Source of the DNA: Azolla caroliniana
Lineage: Eukaryota > Polypodiophyta
Reading direction: 5' to 3'
Assembly: GCA_043228905.1 (NCBI GenBank)
Contig: JBHGNT010000002.1
Span: 12,276,001 to 12,340,000 of the forward strand
Length of the DNA stretch: 64,000 nt
The notes beneath the pieces were generated by a model. The model was not told where the DNA came from, did not search any database, and saw nothing but the letters and a program-made list of their open reading frames with translations. Shown here piece by piece: positions 11,378 through 22,500 of this stretch. The first letter of the stretch is position 1. Each line of letters opens with the position of its first letter. The translations under genes were made by a program, and so were the position numbers.

Positions 11378-14242
11378 ATGAGGCTGCACCAGAAAGTTCA
11401 TCAGGAGATCCCAGTCAACAATGAGTTGTCAGTTTCATTTGCTAGAGCATTTGCATATGAGTACTGCAAAACAACGAAGGAATCCAGAGACCCTGAAATG
11501 TATAGGGTAGCTTGGGCAGTCTATGGTGAGGCATCGGTAAAAAGATGTTGAAAGATGGGGACCTTGGCACAAAAAATAAACAGATTTTGGAGCATGGCAG
11601 TTGTTGATGCAACTGCCGACTCCCAGCAAGACCGGGGGCATACACCACACCGACACCCAAGGAAAGCCAATGTCGATGATACAGGTGAGACATTGGTTAG
11701 CTATATGCTAAAAAATGTCCATGAAGCCTGTGAGACATTGACATTTTTTAAGACTGATTTAGAGAAAGCCACAATGGCTTCTGCAATGGAGAGCAAAGTT
11801 ACTTCCGTTGTTACAACGATTAGAAATAAGATTCAGGTAACTATTGTTTTGCTGGTATGTGATTGTGTTATAAATAACTTTAAGGGTAAAATGTGCTAAT
11901 CAAGCATTATTTGGAATAGGTTGCGCAACAAGAGCTTGAATTAGAGGGGCCACTGGATCCCCAACGTAAAATACAACTGCAAATAGAGATCCAGGTTCTT
12001 TCAATGAACCTGGACCTTCTAGGTGTAAATACTGTTGCAGATTACAATTTGGATAAGCTTCAAGTAAGTTAACGATTCCTGACCAAAGTTGGTGTATCTT
12101 TCAACAACAGGAATAATTAATCGGTAAATTTCTCTGTTGCGTTGAAGGAACAATACATTCATCAAGAACAGGTAGTTAGCTGCCTTAAGAAGCAGCTACA
12201 TTTTGTGGAGGGAATGGTAAGGACCAGACAGGATTTGGACCTGAACATTCTTGCTCCCTTACCAAATGAAGGAGAACCAGAAAATGATTTATTGACAGTT
12301 CAAACACGTTGCATCGCTTGCGGGTTAGGTGTGGAGGACAAAATTGCGTCTTTGTTGGTTCACCTACAACCATGCAACCACACATACCATCTGCTTTGTT
12401 TTCAACATGCCTGTCAAATTGTTGCATTCTGTTTGGGAGATTGCAGTACAGCTCTACCAAATGAGTGGAGAAAACTAACAGGTATACCATACTATAGCTA
12501 ATAAGCTTAGTCTTTTCTAATTAGCTAAGCCGTAAAAAGTATGGAAACTATTTTGTTGCTATCGTTGTAGCTAATTAGCTACTACCATAGTTGATTAAAG
12601 CAGTTAATAGCTATCCTATTAGTTAATTAGCTACTGCCATAGTTTACTACATTAGTTAATTAGCTAAGTGGCAGCTAGTTAGCTACTAGCTAATTAGCTA
12701 TCCTACTGGCAACTAGTTAGCTACTACCTAATTAGCTACTCATAGCTCTAATTAGCTAGCACCATAGTTGTGTAAAGTAGCTAATTAGCTATCCTACTAG
12801 CTAATTAGCTACTGGCAACTAATTAGCTATCCTAGTAGCTAATTAGCTATCCTACTAGCTAATTAGCTATCCTACTAGCTAATTAGCTATTGCCATAGTT
12901 GTGTAAAGTAGCTAATAAGCTATCCTAGTAGCTAATTAGCTACTGGCAACTAATTAGCTATCCTAGTAGCTAATTAGCTATGGTACTAGCTAATTAGCTA
13001 GTACCATACTTGTGTAAAAAAGCTAATTAGCTATCCTACTAGCTAATTAGCTATGGTACTAGCTAATTAGCTAGTACCATACTTGTGTAAAAAAGCTAAT
13101 TAGCTATCCTACTAGCTAATTAGCTAGTACCATACTTGTGTAAAAAAGCTAATTAGCTATCCTACTAGCTAATTAGCTACTGGCAACTAATTCGCTATCC
13201 TACTAGCTAATTAGCTATCCTATTAGCTAATTAGCTACTGGCAGCTAATTAGCTATCCTAGTAGCTAATAAGCTATCCTAGCTACTACATAGTTGAGAAA
13301 GTAGCTAATTAGCTATCCTAGCTACTACCATAGTTGAGTAAAGTAGCTAATTAGCTATCCTAGCTACTACCATAGTTGAGTAAAGTAGCTAATTAGCTAT
13401 CCTAGCTACTACCATAGTTAGTAAAGTAGCTAATTAGCTATCCTAGCTACTACCATAGTTGAGTAAAGTAGCTAATTAGCTATCCTAGCTACTACCATAG
13501 TTAGTAAAGTAACTAATTAGCTATCCTAGCTACTACCATAGTTAGTAAAGTAGCTAATTAGTTATCCTAGCTACTACCATAGTTGAGTAAAGTAGCTAAT
13601 TAGCTATCGTGCTAGCTAATTAGCTATCCTAATTAGCTATCGTACTAGCTAATTAGCTATCGTACTAGCAAATTAGCTATCCTAAATAACTGCCATGTTA
13701 TTGTAGAATCTTGTGGATTAAGGACGGCACATGATGTGTCTGGTGCTGATGACGCTGCAACAGATGAGGATACTGCTGCCAACGTGGCTGAAAGTAAGAG
13801 TCCTGCTATCACATCTCCTTCAAATCAGCACCACCCTATTCTTTTGGAACAATGTACTGAATTAGGCAACGATGTGAAATGCCATGAAATAGTGGAAACA
13901 ACATGTAAAACTGAGGTTCACAACAACAGTGTTTATGAACACTTGATGCAACATTTCTTCGAACCTCAAGACCTTGATTCCACCCCACCGAGCCCAACTA
14001 CTAAAAATGTCCAAACAGATCCCTCTGTACTTGAAAAGCTAGTTCAAGAAACGGCTGATGTGCAATTAGTTGTTGAGGCGATGGGAAGGTTGTCGGAGGA
14101 GGACACACTTGCGCATTGGGTGAAAGAAGCAAGGCTAAATGGGCAACCGGCCAGAAAAAGGCTGAAGAAGGGGCCACGATCGGGAACAAGACCAGTTACT
14201 TGGTCAAGGGGCCAAGACGTAGTGGAGCAAAATACTGTTTAG
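11378..14242 (+). pseudogene. Four-exon gene with coiled-coil and RING-H2-like region, one in-frame stop
   Basis: Exons are 11378-11836, 11920-12063, 12148-12481 and 13707-14242. All three introns are GT-AG and the joins keep phase (0, 0, 1), giving 491 codons including the stop. An in-frame TGA at 11549-11551 breaks exon 1. A TGA precedes the chosen ATG in frame. Exons 1-3 are helical and charged. Exon 3 carries CIAC, then QPCNHTYHLLC (C-x-H-x2-H-x2-C, as in RING-H2), then CLGDC, which is one residue longer than the usual last pair, so the fold is probable but not exact. Exon 4 is acidic, then basic (RKRLKKGPRSG). Intron 3 is a palindrome array. It may be the accessory gene of a transposon shared with the converging gene at 15816-17656. 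Function unknown. Confidence 0.6.
12488..13690. repeat. Array 1: AGCTAATTAGCT palindrome satellite filling an intron
   Basis: Dozens of copies of TAGCTAATTAGCTA, identical to its own reverse complement, alternate with short spacers (TCCTAC, CTGGCAAC, TACCATAGTTG). From about 13290 to 13610 the units organise into a 42-bp higher-order repeat (for example TAGTTGAGTAAAG at 13331 and 13373). The array occupies nearly all of the intron 12482-13706 of the gene above. Confidence 0.95.
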
Positions 14243-14558
14243 TTGGATATGATTGTTAGCTTAGGGATTTTGCTAGGGTTTTATGAAGTTTTATTATCCT
14301 GTTGGACAAGTAAAACCTCAGATTGGTTGTTGCTTGATCCACATTATGTAATGGAACTCTATGATGTTTTCCCAAGATAATTTGAAGAGTGTTGTTCTAT
14401 GACTGAAACTCTTTGATGTTCAGGATGTTGTTTTGTGAGACTATTAGTTACTTTGTGAGTGTGAATATGTTGGTGTTTTCTGATGTTGCAGAGTCTAAAG
14501 GGTTTGATTCTATTGCTCGTAAGGCCAATGGCAGTGTGGATACTGTTGATGTTGCGGC
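14243..14558 (+). other. Spacer with a possible upstream exon
   Basis: No clear gene. A stretch at about 14473-14579 stays open (starts VFSDVAESKGFDS) and follows a plausible acceptor at TGATGTTGCAG, so it could be an exon of the next ORF, but joining it would need a frameshift near 14565. Confidence 0.3.
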
Positions 14559-15467
14559 ATGTTTAAGGGCCCCATCTTGAAAGTAGATGTAGCAACTAAC
14601 ACAAGTGATTTGGTCACACAAGTTGATCAAGCATGTTGCACAGATGACTTGGTGTTGCAGGTAGATGCAACATGTGATACCAGTGGACTGATATCAAGCA
14701 GATCAGTAGCTACATGCACCGAGGTAATCCAAGGATTGATAACTAAGTCGACAAAACAAGAGCACCAGAATGTGAAGCCAAGCCCAACATAGTCGACTAG
14801 GGGTTTGAAGAGGAAAAGGACGCCAGTTGTGTCGGCCGAACCTGAGCTGATTGAGATTGATCGTGTCCTACCAGAAAATGGTGTAACAGCGGCTCAGTTT
14901 CAGGAATGGAAACCTAAACCACTAGAAGTCGAAAGAAGAGCCTTGATCTTGGAGCTTGATAAAGTCTTGATGAGTGTGAGATATATGCAGCCAAGGAGGG
15001 ACGCGAATCAGTTTCTAGAGTGGGCTGTGCAATACTTTGATTTGTTTATTTGGAGTGAAAAACCAAAATCAGATGTGTGGAAGTGTTTAGTAAGATTCTT
15101 CCCAAAATGGCGAAGTCGTTTTAAAGGTCAATGGGCACGAGAAAATTGTGAGCAAATGGAAGCTGTAAGATTCAAGAGACTTTCTGATTTTTGGGCTACT
15201 TGGCCTGAATATAATGCCGACAATACATTGATTTTGGATACAGAACATTTCCGGCACTACTTCAATATTCGGAGATGCTGTCTCATTCTACCCGAGGAAA
15301 TGCCTGAACAGTGCCTGGTGCAAACAGTGAGCTGCCAACTAGGTGCATGGTTGTGGACTCCATACCGAGATCGATATGTGGATAATATATGTAGACTCGT
15401 TCCACTGACTAGCAAGAGCTTAGCTGTTTATAGGAGATTTGTAGACATTTCCAATGGTAATTTATAA
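14559..15467 (+). pseudogene. FCP1/NIF-type phosphatase-like protein with degenerate catalytic motif
   Basis: A single frame is broken by TAG at 14790-14792. Residues before the stop hold imperfect repeats (KVDVATNTSDL, LQVDATCDTSGL). After a basic KRKRTP stretch the rest resembles the FCP1 homology domain in order: ALILELDKVL at the position of the DxDxT loop, a FLEWAVQYFDLFIWSE strand/helix, KRLSDFW, and NTLILDTEHF near the usual DDSP-like motif. The nucleophile aspartate position is glutamate (LELD) and the threonine is valine, so active phosphatases' key residues are lost. In the family the domain removes phosphate from RNA polymerase II tails or other proteins; here a binding role or plain decay is more likely. 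It could be the 3' end of the preceding gene. Confidence 0.45.
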
Positions 15468-15815
15468 ATATGTAAAGAGATGACATTATTCAATGAAGAA
15501 TTTAATTACTTGTTCCCACTATACTTATCTACTGTGTAATTTGAGGAATATGTTGTAGATTGTTGATTTCATGCTATTGATGACTATTTAGCTATTGACA
15601 GCTAATTAGCTGCATTTGTACAGCTAATTAGCTACTGATGACTATTTCGCTATAACTTATAACTTAAAACTTAACAAAAAAGACATGATTTTATTGAGAA
15701 AGAAGCACAAAAAGCAGACTGTATACAAGAAATTGATTCTCAAACGAATTTATTTAACTGTTTTCGTGAAATACATGTTTGTTTTACAAGAGAACATGGT
15801 AATTGCTACTTGTAG
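15468..15815. other. Intergenic gap between converging genes
   Basis: AT-rich, no coding signal. It holds a small cluster of the same palindromic words (AGCTAATTAGCT around 15599-15635), linking both satellite arrays to this spacer. It probably contains both 3' untranslated regions. Confidence 0.5.
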
Positions 15816-17656
15816 CTACAAATTCCATGGCATACTATTGTAAATACATTCATACACATTAGCACCAATAGTGTATAAACCTAAGCAGCTATTGTATTCT
15901 GACATTGGGACGTTGATGCACCTGACCAAATGAGAGTACATGTATGCCGCTGGTTTGTCTTCTAACAGCCTGTACACATATTCGTAGTCATCTAGTTTTG
16001 CATAAAAAATGCCTTCAATGTAGAATGTCCCGGCAGATACAAAATTTCCCCATGCATCTACAATATTCTGCCTTGCACACTGTTTACTAACCGTGAACTT
16101 CAATATATAGAAATCAGCACCCTCTGAATTGCCTTCTTCAGCATTTACAGCGAAGTTATCCCCAACGTTCAGGACATCACTCAAAGTATCTCCAAGTCCC
16201 TCATATGTGAAGTCAGCATTCTGCCCTGTTTCTCCATCAACTGCTTCCTTATCATTCAGAGTGTGATACTCCCAATTCTGAAAGTATGCTTTGTTTAGAC
16301 AATATCTCCAATTCCCAGCACACAATGGAAGCAAAAACAAGTCAATTCTCTAACCGCAATACAATGACCATCCAACCTGGAATAACCGCGAACAGCATGC
16401 AGAGATCGCAATTCGGGAATTCCTTGGCACTCCTAGGTATTCTCCCTATTTACTTCATCTATCTTCACTTCCCAAAATTCACGTTTGATATCTCGGACTT
16501 GCGAGGAATAAACACCTGTTGCACTCGTTGACATATTTGTTCTTAAAAATTCAACTACATGTGATGCACAATTCATGTGCACACCATCTATCTTTAGTTG
16601 TTCATGGGTAAGTGCCCGCTTTATAACAGCCCCTGCACCATCATGTTCACCTTTACCATGGCCAGACCCAAAAAAATTCCATCTCATCTCCAAACCTGTT
16701 ATAGCAGGATACCTCCCCACAAAATAAAATGGACGTCGAGCCTTGAATTGTGACGTAGCTCTGTCAGACCAGACCCAATGTTGAGTAAGCTCCAAACGTT
16801 GAGCTAATAACCACTGCCAATGTAACTTAAAACTGTGTTGGACGAACAAGGTATCATGCTTCTTATCATCGGAAATAAAGAAATGAATTACCTTTTTAAC
16901 ATCACCTGAAACTCGAAAATATGTTATGTGCACAAAAATGGTTACCTGAACTGAACACCAATGCATAGATTGAATTTCATTCTACTGCTTGAAAGTATAA
17001 TTCTCTGTGAAATCTACTACTGAGACTACTACATCATTTGGGAAATCAGATATGGAAGTCTTAAACTGATGGGCTTGCCATGAATAAATGAAGTTGTGTT
17101 TAATGAACTTTCCTAGAGATACTACAAACAGAGACACCAAATCCCTTGGTTTAAGCATCTTCCGAACTAGATCCTTTCTTTTACACACCTTTCCTTCGAA
17201 ATTGGTGTTCACTGACTCAAAGAACTTCACAGAGATCAATATTTCACTACTCAATTCATTTGGACACCACCTAAATCTAGTAGGGCCACAATCTTGACAT
17301 AAACCCATGACACATTTATGAATATGGAAGATAGCGTCAGTTTCTCTCGGACACAATATTGAATCTAATAAATAACTCATGGAAGAGATAACGTGCTCAA
17401 ATGATTTACACTCCTCTTGCGGGCTTGATCGACAGATTGGGCACCCACATGTGCAAACTGTATTAGTTAGGGATGCGCTATGGTGATGTAGTAGATTAAC
17501 AGAGTCCTTCAGGAAACCCATCTGTACATGGTAAATGCAACAACATGTGTATCGATCCTTTAAGCATCTCACAAAGTGTGGCTTAAGAGACTCGAATGTT
17601 CGTAGTTGAACTTTGATAGTTGGATGCATTCGTTTGAACCTAATAAATAAATCGAC
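15816..17656 (-). pseudogene. DDE-transposase-like protein with Cys-rich N-domain
   Basis: Reading starts after a splice acceptor (TACGCAG, plus 17657-17663) in frame with the Met at 17629; any 5' exon is missing. The N-part is Cys/His-rich (RYTCCCIYHV, TCGCPIC, KCVMGLCQDCG), probably zinc-binding. The core has VVDFTENY, then HFFISDDKKHDTLF, VWSDRATSQFK, and FFGSGHGKGEHDGAGA, spaced like the D, D and D/E of a DDE nuclease. This order matches a family I remember from cnidarian, mollusc and insect genomes; I cannot give a superfamily name with certainty. Breaks: TAG at 16979-16981 (a glutamine position), TAG at 16433-16435, and a frameshift near 16340. The last part (FYILKFTVS, GIFYAKL, AAYMYSHLV) also fits that family. 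Probable transposase relic. Confidence 0.6.
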
Positions 17657-17689
17657 CTGCGTAATAAAGGGGAATTAGTTATTCTCGTA

Positions 17690-18960
17690 ACTAGCTAACT
17701 ATCCTAGTAGCTAATCAGCTATTCTAGTAGCTAATTAGCTATTCTAGTAGCTTATTAGCTATTCTAGTAGCTTATTAGTTGTTCTAGTAACTAATTAGCT
17801 ATCATGGTAGCTAATTAGCTATTCTAGTAGTTAATTAGCTATCATGGTAGCTATTCTAGTAGCTAATTAGCTATTCTAGTAGCTTATTAGCTATTCTAGT
17901 TGCTTATTAGCTATTCTAGTAGCTTATTAGCTATTCTAGTAGCTAATTAGCTATCATGGTAGCTAATTAGCTGTCCTAGTAGCTAATAAGCTAATTAGCT
18001 GGTCTAGTAGCTAATTAGCTATCATGGTAGCTAATTAGCTGGTCTAGTAGCTAATTAGCTATCATGGTGGCTAATTAGTTGTCCTAGTAGCTAATTAGCT
18101 ATCATGGTAGCTACTTAGCTTTCCTAGTAACTAATTAGCTATCATGGTAGCTAATTAGTTGGTCTAGTAGCTAATTAGCTATCATCGTAGTTAATTAGCT
18201 ATCATGGTGGCTAATTAGCTGGTCTAGTAGCTAATTAGCTATCATGGTAGCTAATTAGCTATCATGGTGGCTAATTAGCTATCCTAGTAGCTAATTAGCT
18301 ATCATGGTAACTAATTAGCTTTCCTAGTAACTAATTAGCTAGTTAGCTTTCCTAGTAGCTAATTAGCTATTCTAGTAGCTTATTAGCTATTCTAGTAGCT
18401 AATTAGCTATTCTAGTAGCTTATTAGCTATTCTAGTAGCTTATTAGCTATTCTAGTAGCTAATTAGCTATCATGGTAGCTAATTACCTGTCCTAGTAGCT
18501 AATAAGCTAATTAGCTGGTCTAGTAGCTAATTAGCTATCATGGTAGCTAATTAGCTGGTCTAGTAGCTAATTAGCTATCATGGTGGCTAATTAGTTGTCC
18601 TAGTAGCTAATTAGCTATCATGGTAGCTACTTAGCTTTCCTAGTAACTAATTAGCTATCATGGTAGCTAATTAGTTGGTCTAGTAGCTAATTAGCTATCA
18701 TGGTAGTTAATTAGCTATCATGGTGGCTAATTAGCTGGTCTAGTAGCTAATTAGCTATCATGGTAGCTAATTAGCTATCATGGTGGCTAATTAGCTATCC
18801 TAGTAGCTAATTAGCTATCATGGTAACTAATTAGCTTTCCTAGTAACTAATTAGCTAATTAGCTTTCCTAGTAGCTAATTAGCTATTCTAGTAGCTAATT
18901 AGCTATTCTAGTAGCTTATTAGCTATTCTAGTAGCTTATTAGCTATTCTAGTAGCTTATT
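17690..18960. repeat. Array 2: palindrome satellite with a 516-bp segmental duplication
   Basis: It has the same TAGCTAATTAGCTA core as array 1, with spacers TTCTAG, TCATGG and GGTCTAG. A long block repeats at an offset of 516 bases (AGCTAATAAGCTAATTAGCT at 17981 and again at 18497, with matching order around it), so roughly 17840-18340 was duplicated to 18356-18856. It lies just upstream of the acceptor at 17657, where an intron of the minus-strand gene would be, and stops abruptly at 18960 against retrotransposon gag. Confidence 0.95.
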
Positions 18961-19037
18961 GTGGTGGTCCGGGACACATAGCAATCACCTGCCCACATAC
19001 GCCAAAACGACAAGTAAATCAAGTAAGTACTAGTGAG

Positions 19038-19042
19038 AAAAT
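19038..19042 (+). repeat. Target site duplication AAAAT of copia (left)
   Basis: AAAAT directly precedes the 5' LTR and is repeated at 24955-24959 after the 3' LTR, the 5-bp duplication expected from copia integration. Confidence 0.85.
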
Positions 19043-19509
19043 TGGAGTGGCAAGCTCAACCGGATCCGAATCGGCATCCAGAAGGGTGAGCCGGTGAGTT
19101 GGGGAGCCAGTGAGCTGGATCAAGCAGTAACCGGAAGCCAAGTACCAGCTAGTCTACTAGGGAGTTAATATCTCGTAGTTAGTGTCCAACGCTCATGTGA
19201 GCATTGAAGTACACCATACTTCTATCAGTCCGAATAGACTTGTATAAAAGTGTTCACTAAACACATACGATGTACAAACTGAGTAGTATTTTTTTAATTG
19301 AGTATTTGTGTGCTCTCTCTCTGTCTCTGTCTCTCCCACGTACTGTTAAGCTCTCCATTAAACCTGTTTTCTGCTTTCTGTTTTCTATTGCTTCCACACG
19401 CTATTTGTTTCCACATGATATCAGAGCGCGAGGGTTGAGAACCTCTGCAGCCGACATTCGCTTTCGAAAGAAGAAAACCTAACCTTTGTAAAAAACAAAA
19501 AAAAAACAA

Positions 19510-22500
19510 ATGGATAGAGGAATGGCTAGCTCGCTCCCGGTGAAGAAGCTCGACAGATCCAACTACGCATCTTGGTCATACAAGATGCACCAGTACCTGC
19601 TTGGGCATGGTTACTAGAGCTATGTCGACGGAGCTAACAACACAGCACCTGATGTGGCACACAAGGATTTCTCTGTGTGGGAACAATCGGCAAGCAGAGT
19701 GATGTACTGCTTTGTGTCCAGTGTCAGAGACCAGCTGTTGAGCCACGTTTGAGATGCCAAGACACTGAAAGAGGCTTGGGGAAACTTGAAGAAGGTGTTT
19801 GCCTCAAGCACTACAACCCAAGAGCTGCAACTCCGACAGGAGTTGAGCAATGTCCGACAGAAGGACATGTCGGTGGCTGATTACACGGCCCGAATCAAAG
19901 AGATCTGTGACTCGCTTGCTTGCCTCTATCAATGTCACATTAGAGGAAGACGAGATGGTACAGGTCTATCTTCAGGGCCTGGCGTCTAAGTTTCGAACTT
20001 TCAGGACAGCTATATGTACAAGGGAGAATACGCCGTCATTTTTCGACTTACAGTCGATGCTCCTTGTAGAGGAGAACCACGCCAGTACGTCAACAAGTGC
20101 ACCCATCGACAACCGGATGTTGTACACGGAGGCGGATCGGCCCCGTGGGCGTGTTGGATGAGGCGGGTCGGCACGCAATGGAGGCGGCCGGCAAGGGCAA
20201 GACCGACAACACAAAGACCATGCCGACAACAGTTCTAGGACTTCCACAAGCAGGGGGAGTCAAGGTGACGCCGGAGGCCAGCAAGACAAATCCATCACGG
20301 AATGCTGGTACTATGGCAAAAAGGGCCACAGAGAAAGCGAGTGCTGGAAGAAGCATGCCGATTCGGACAGATCTGGACACGGCAAAACCGGTCGAGAGAG
20401 CTGGCAAAGCTCGCACTACGCGCAAGGATCGAAAGGATCCGGAACCGGGAAGACTGGTAAGGGGCCAGCCTTGGAGATGAAGCACGAGGCAAATTCGATG
20501 AACAAGATCACTTTCAAATAGGAGGAAGTGCGCCGATTCGGAAACATCTGGATCCGGCAAAACCGGTCGGGAGAACCAGCAAAGCTCGCACTACGCGCAA
20601 GGATCAAAAGGATCCGAAACCGGGAAGAATGGGAAGGGGCCAGCCTTGGTGATGAAACATGAGGCTAACTCGATGAAGAAGACCACTTCCAAATCGGACG
20701 AAGTGTGGTACGTTGATTCCGGTGCATCAAATCACATGACGAACCACAAAGAGTGGTTCTCCTTCCTAGAGAAACCAGAACAACCGGGAGTTGTCGAAAG
20801 CGGAGACGACACTCCTCACCCAATCGTGCATATCGGTGATGTCCCTTTGAGCCATGTCGGACAGAGGGGGAAGCTTATGAACGTATTACACATTCCGACT
20901 ATCACGAAGAACCTGGTGTCGGTTGGACAAATCGTCGACCAGGGAATGCAGGTGCGGTTTACGCACCTCACGTGCTTCATCGAGGAGGAGGGCCAGATTA
21001 TTGCGCAAGGGCGCAGAGACAGGAGCATGTTCATCCTCAACACCAATGATGTCAGCACCGCTTTGTTTGCCAAAGGACAGAAGATTGAATCCGACATCGA
21101 TCTTTGGCACAAGCAGATCGGCCACGTCAAATACCAGAGGCTTTAAGACCTACAAACGAAACAAGTTGTTTTCGGTTTGACGAAATTTAGTGGCCGGAAG
21201 GCCCAAGTATGTGAGGCCTGCCAACTCGGGAAGCAACATCGGCTTCCATTCCCCACTGAACGAAACCGTAGTCATAACAAGCTCGACCTTATTCATTCGG
21301 ATGTATGGGGACCGGCACAGAACGTGAGTCTTGGCGGGAGTCGATGCTTCGTCTCCTTCATCGACGACTATAGTCGACACACATGGATCTACCTCATTGA
21401 GCGGAAGAGCGAAGTCTTCGACTGTTTTTGGAACCTCCAGAGCATGGTGGAACGGGAATCGGAGAGGAAGATTAAGTGCCTGCGGTCATATGGCGGAAAA
21501 GAATATTTTTCCGGCCAATTCAACAGTTATCTGCAGCAAACAAGAATTCGGAGAGAGTTCAGCTGCAGATACACACCGGAGCAAAACGGTGTGGCCGAAA
21601 GGAAGAACCGGTCGCTTGTCAACGCGGCAAGGGCAATGCTGGAAGACAAGAGCATGCCCCATTTCTACTGGGCGGAGGTAGTCCGGACGGCCGTCTACGT
21701 CCAAAACCGGATCGGTGACAAGGTGTCCACGCGTGAGCTGTATTTCGGGCGCAAGCCGAATTTGAGACACCTTTGGATTTTTAGCAACATAGCATACGTG
21801 CATGTGTCGAATGAGAAGCGGAGGAAGCTGGATGCAAAATTGGAGAAGTGCATCCTCGTCGGCTACTCACATGAACAAAAGGGGTATAAGTGTTATAACC
21901 CCCGGATGAAGCAGGTCGGAGTTAGCCTCGATGTTGAGTTTGACGAGACGTCATCATGGTATGCCTTACCGGCTCCGACTTCCGACCGCGACCCGATATC
22001 GGAGGATGAGGCTAGTGAGCCTGAACCAGTCCAGATAGAAGATGATGAATCCGGGATTCAAGAAGAGAATCCGGAATCGTTTCGGTTGAGTGGGCCAAAC
22101 GAGAGACTGGGTCAATCCAACCAATCAGAAGAGGAATCGGCAAGTGGTGAAGACTCTGTCGTGCTCTCCCCGCGCAAGGAACCAAGGAGATGGTTCATGC
22201 ACAAAGAGAAGGGGAAGAAGAAGATGCCGGATTATGAAATCGGTAATGATGAGTCGGATCAGAGCGGATCCAACTCCGGAAAGGAAAATGACGGCTCTTT
22301 GGCACCAAAGAGCGAACCAGCCAAGAAGGGCCTCAAACCGGGTAACAGTGGGTTACGCCGGTCAACCCACCAGAAGGAACCTGTTAAGCGGTACAAGTAC
22401 AATGAGTACATGGCGCATCACTATGCGTACATGACCCAAGTGGCGGAAGTGCGTGAGCCGGAGAGCTACGCAGAAGCGGCAAGGGATGCAAATTGGTGTG

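Noticed and set aside
11435-11693. Minus-strand frames opposite exon 1 of the RING-like gene
   Set aside because: No motif; the plus strand has phase-consistent exons.
12488-13690. CRISPR-like look of the regular repeats
   Set aside because: Units are palindromic, spacers are few and themselves repeated, and the setting is a plant nuclear intron.
18961-19037. Right terminus of the candidate DNA element at 18960
   Set aside because: The gene on its left is truncated there and no inverted terminus or target duplication is visible, so it is a breakpoint, not an element end.
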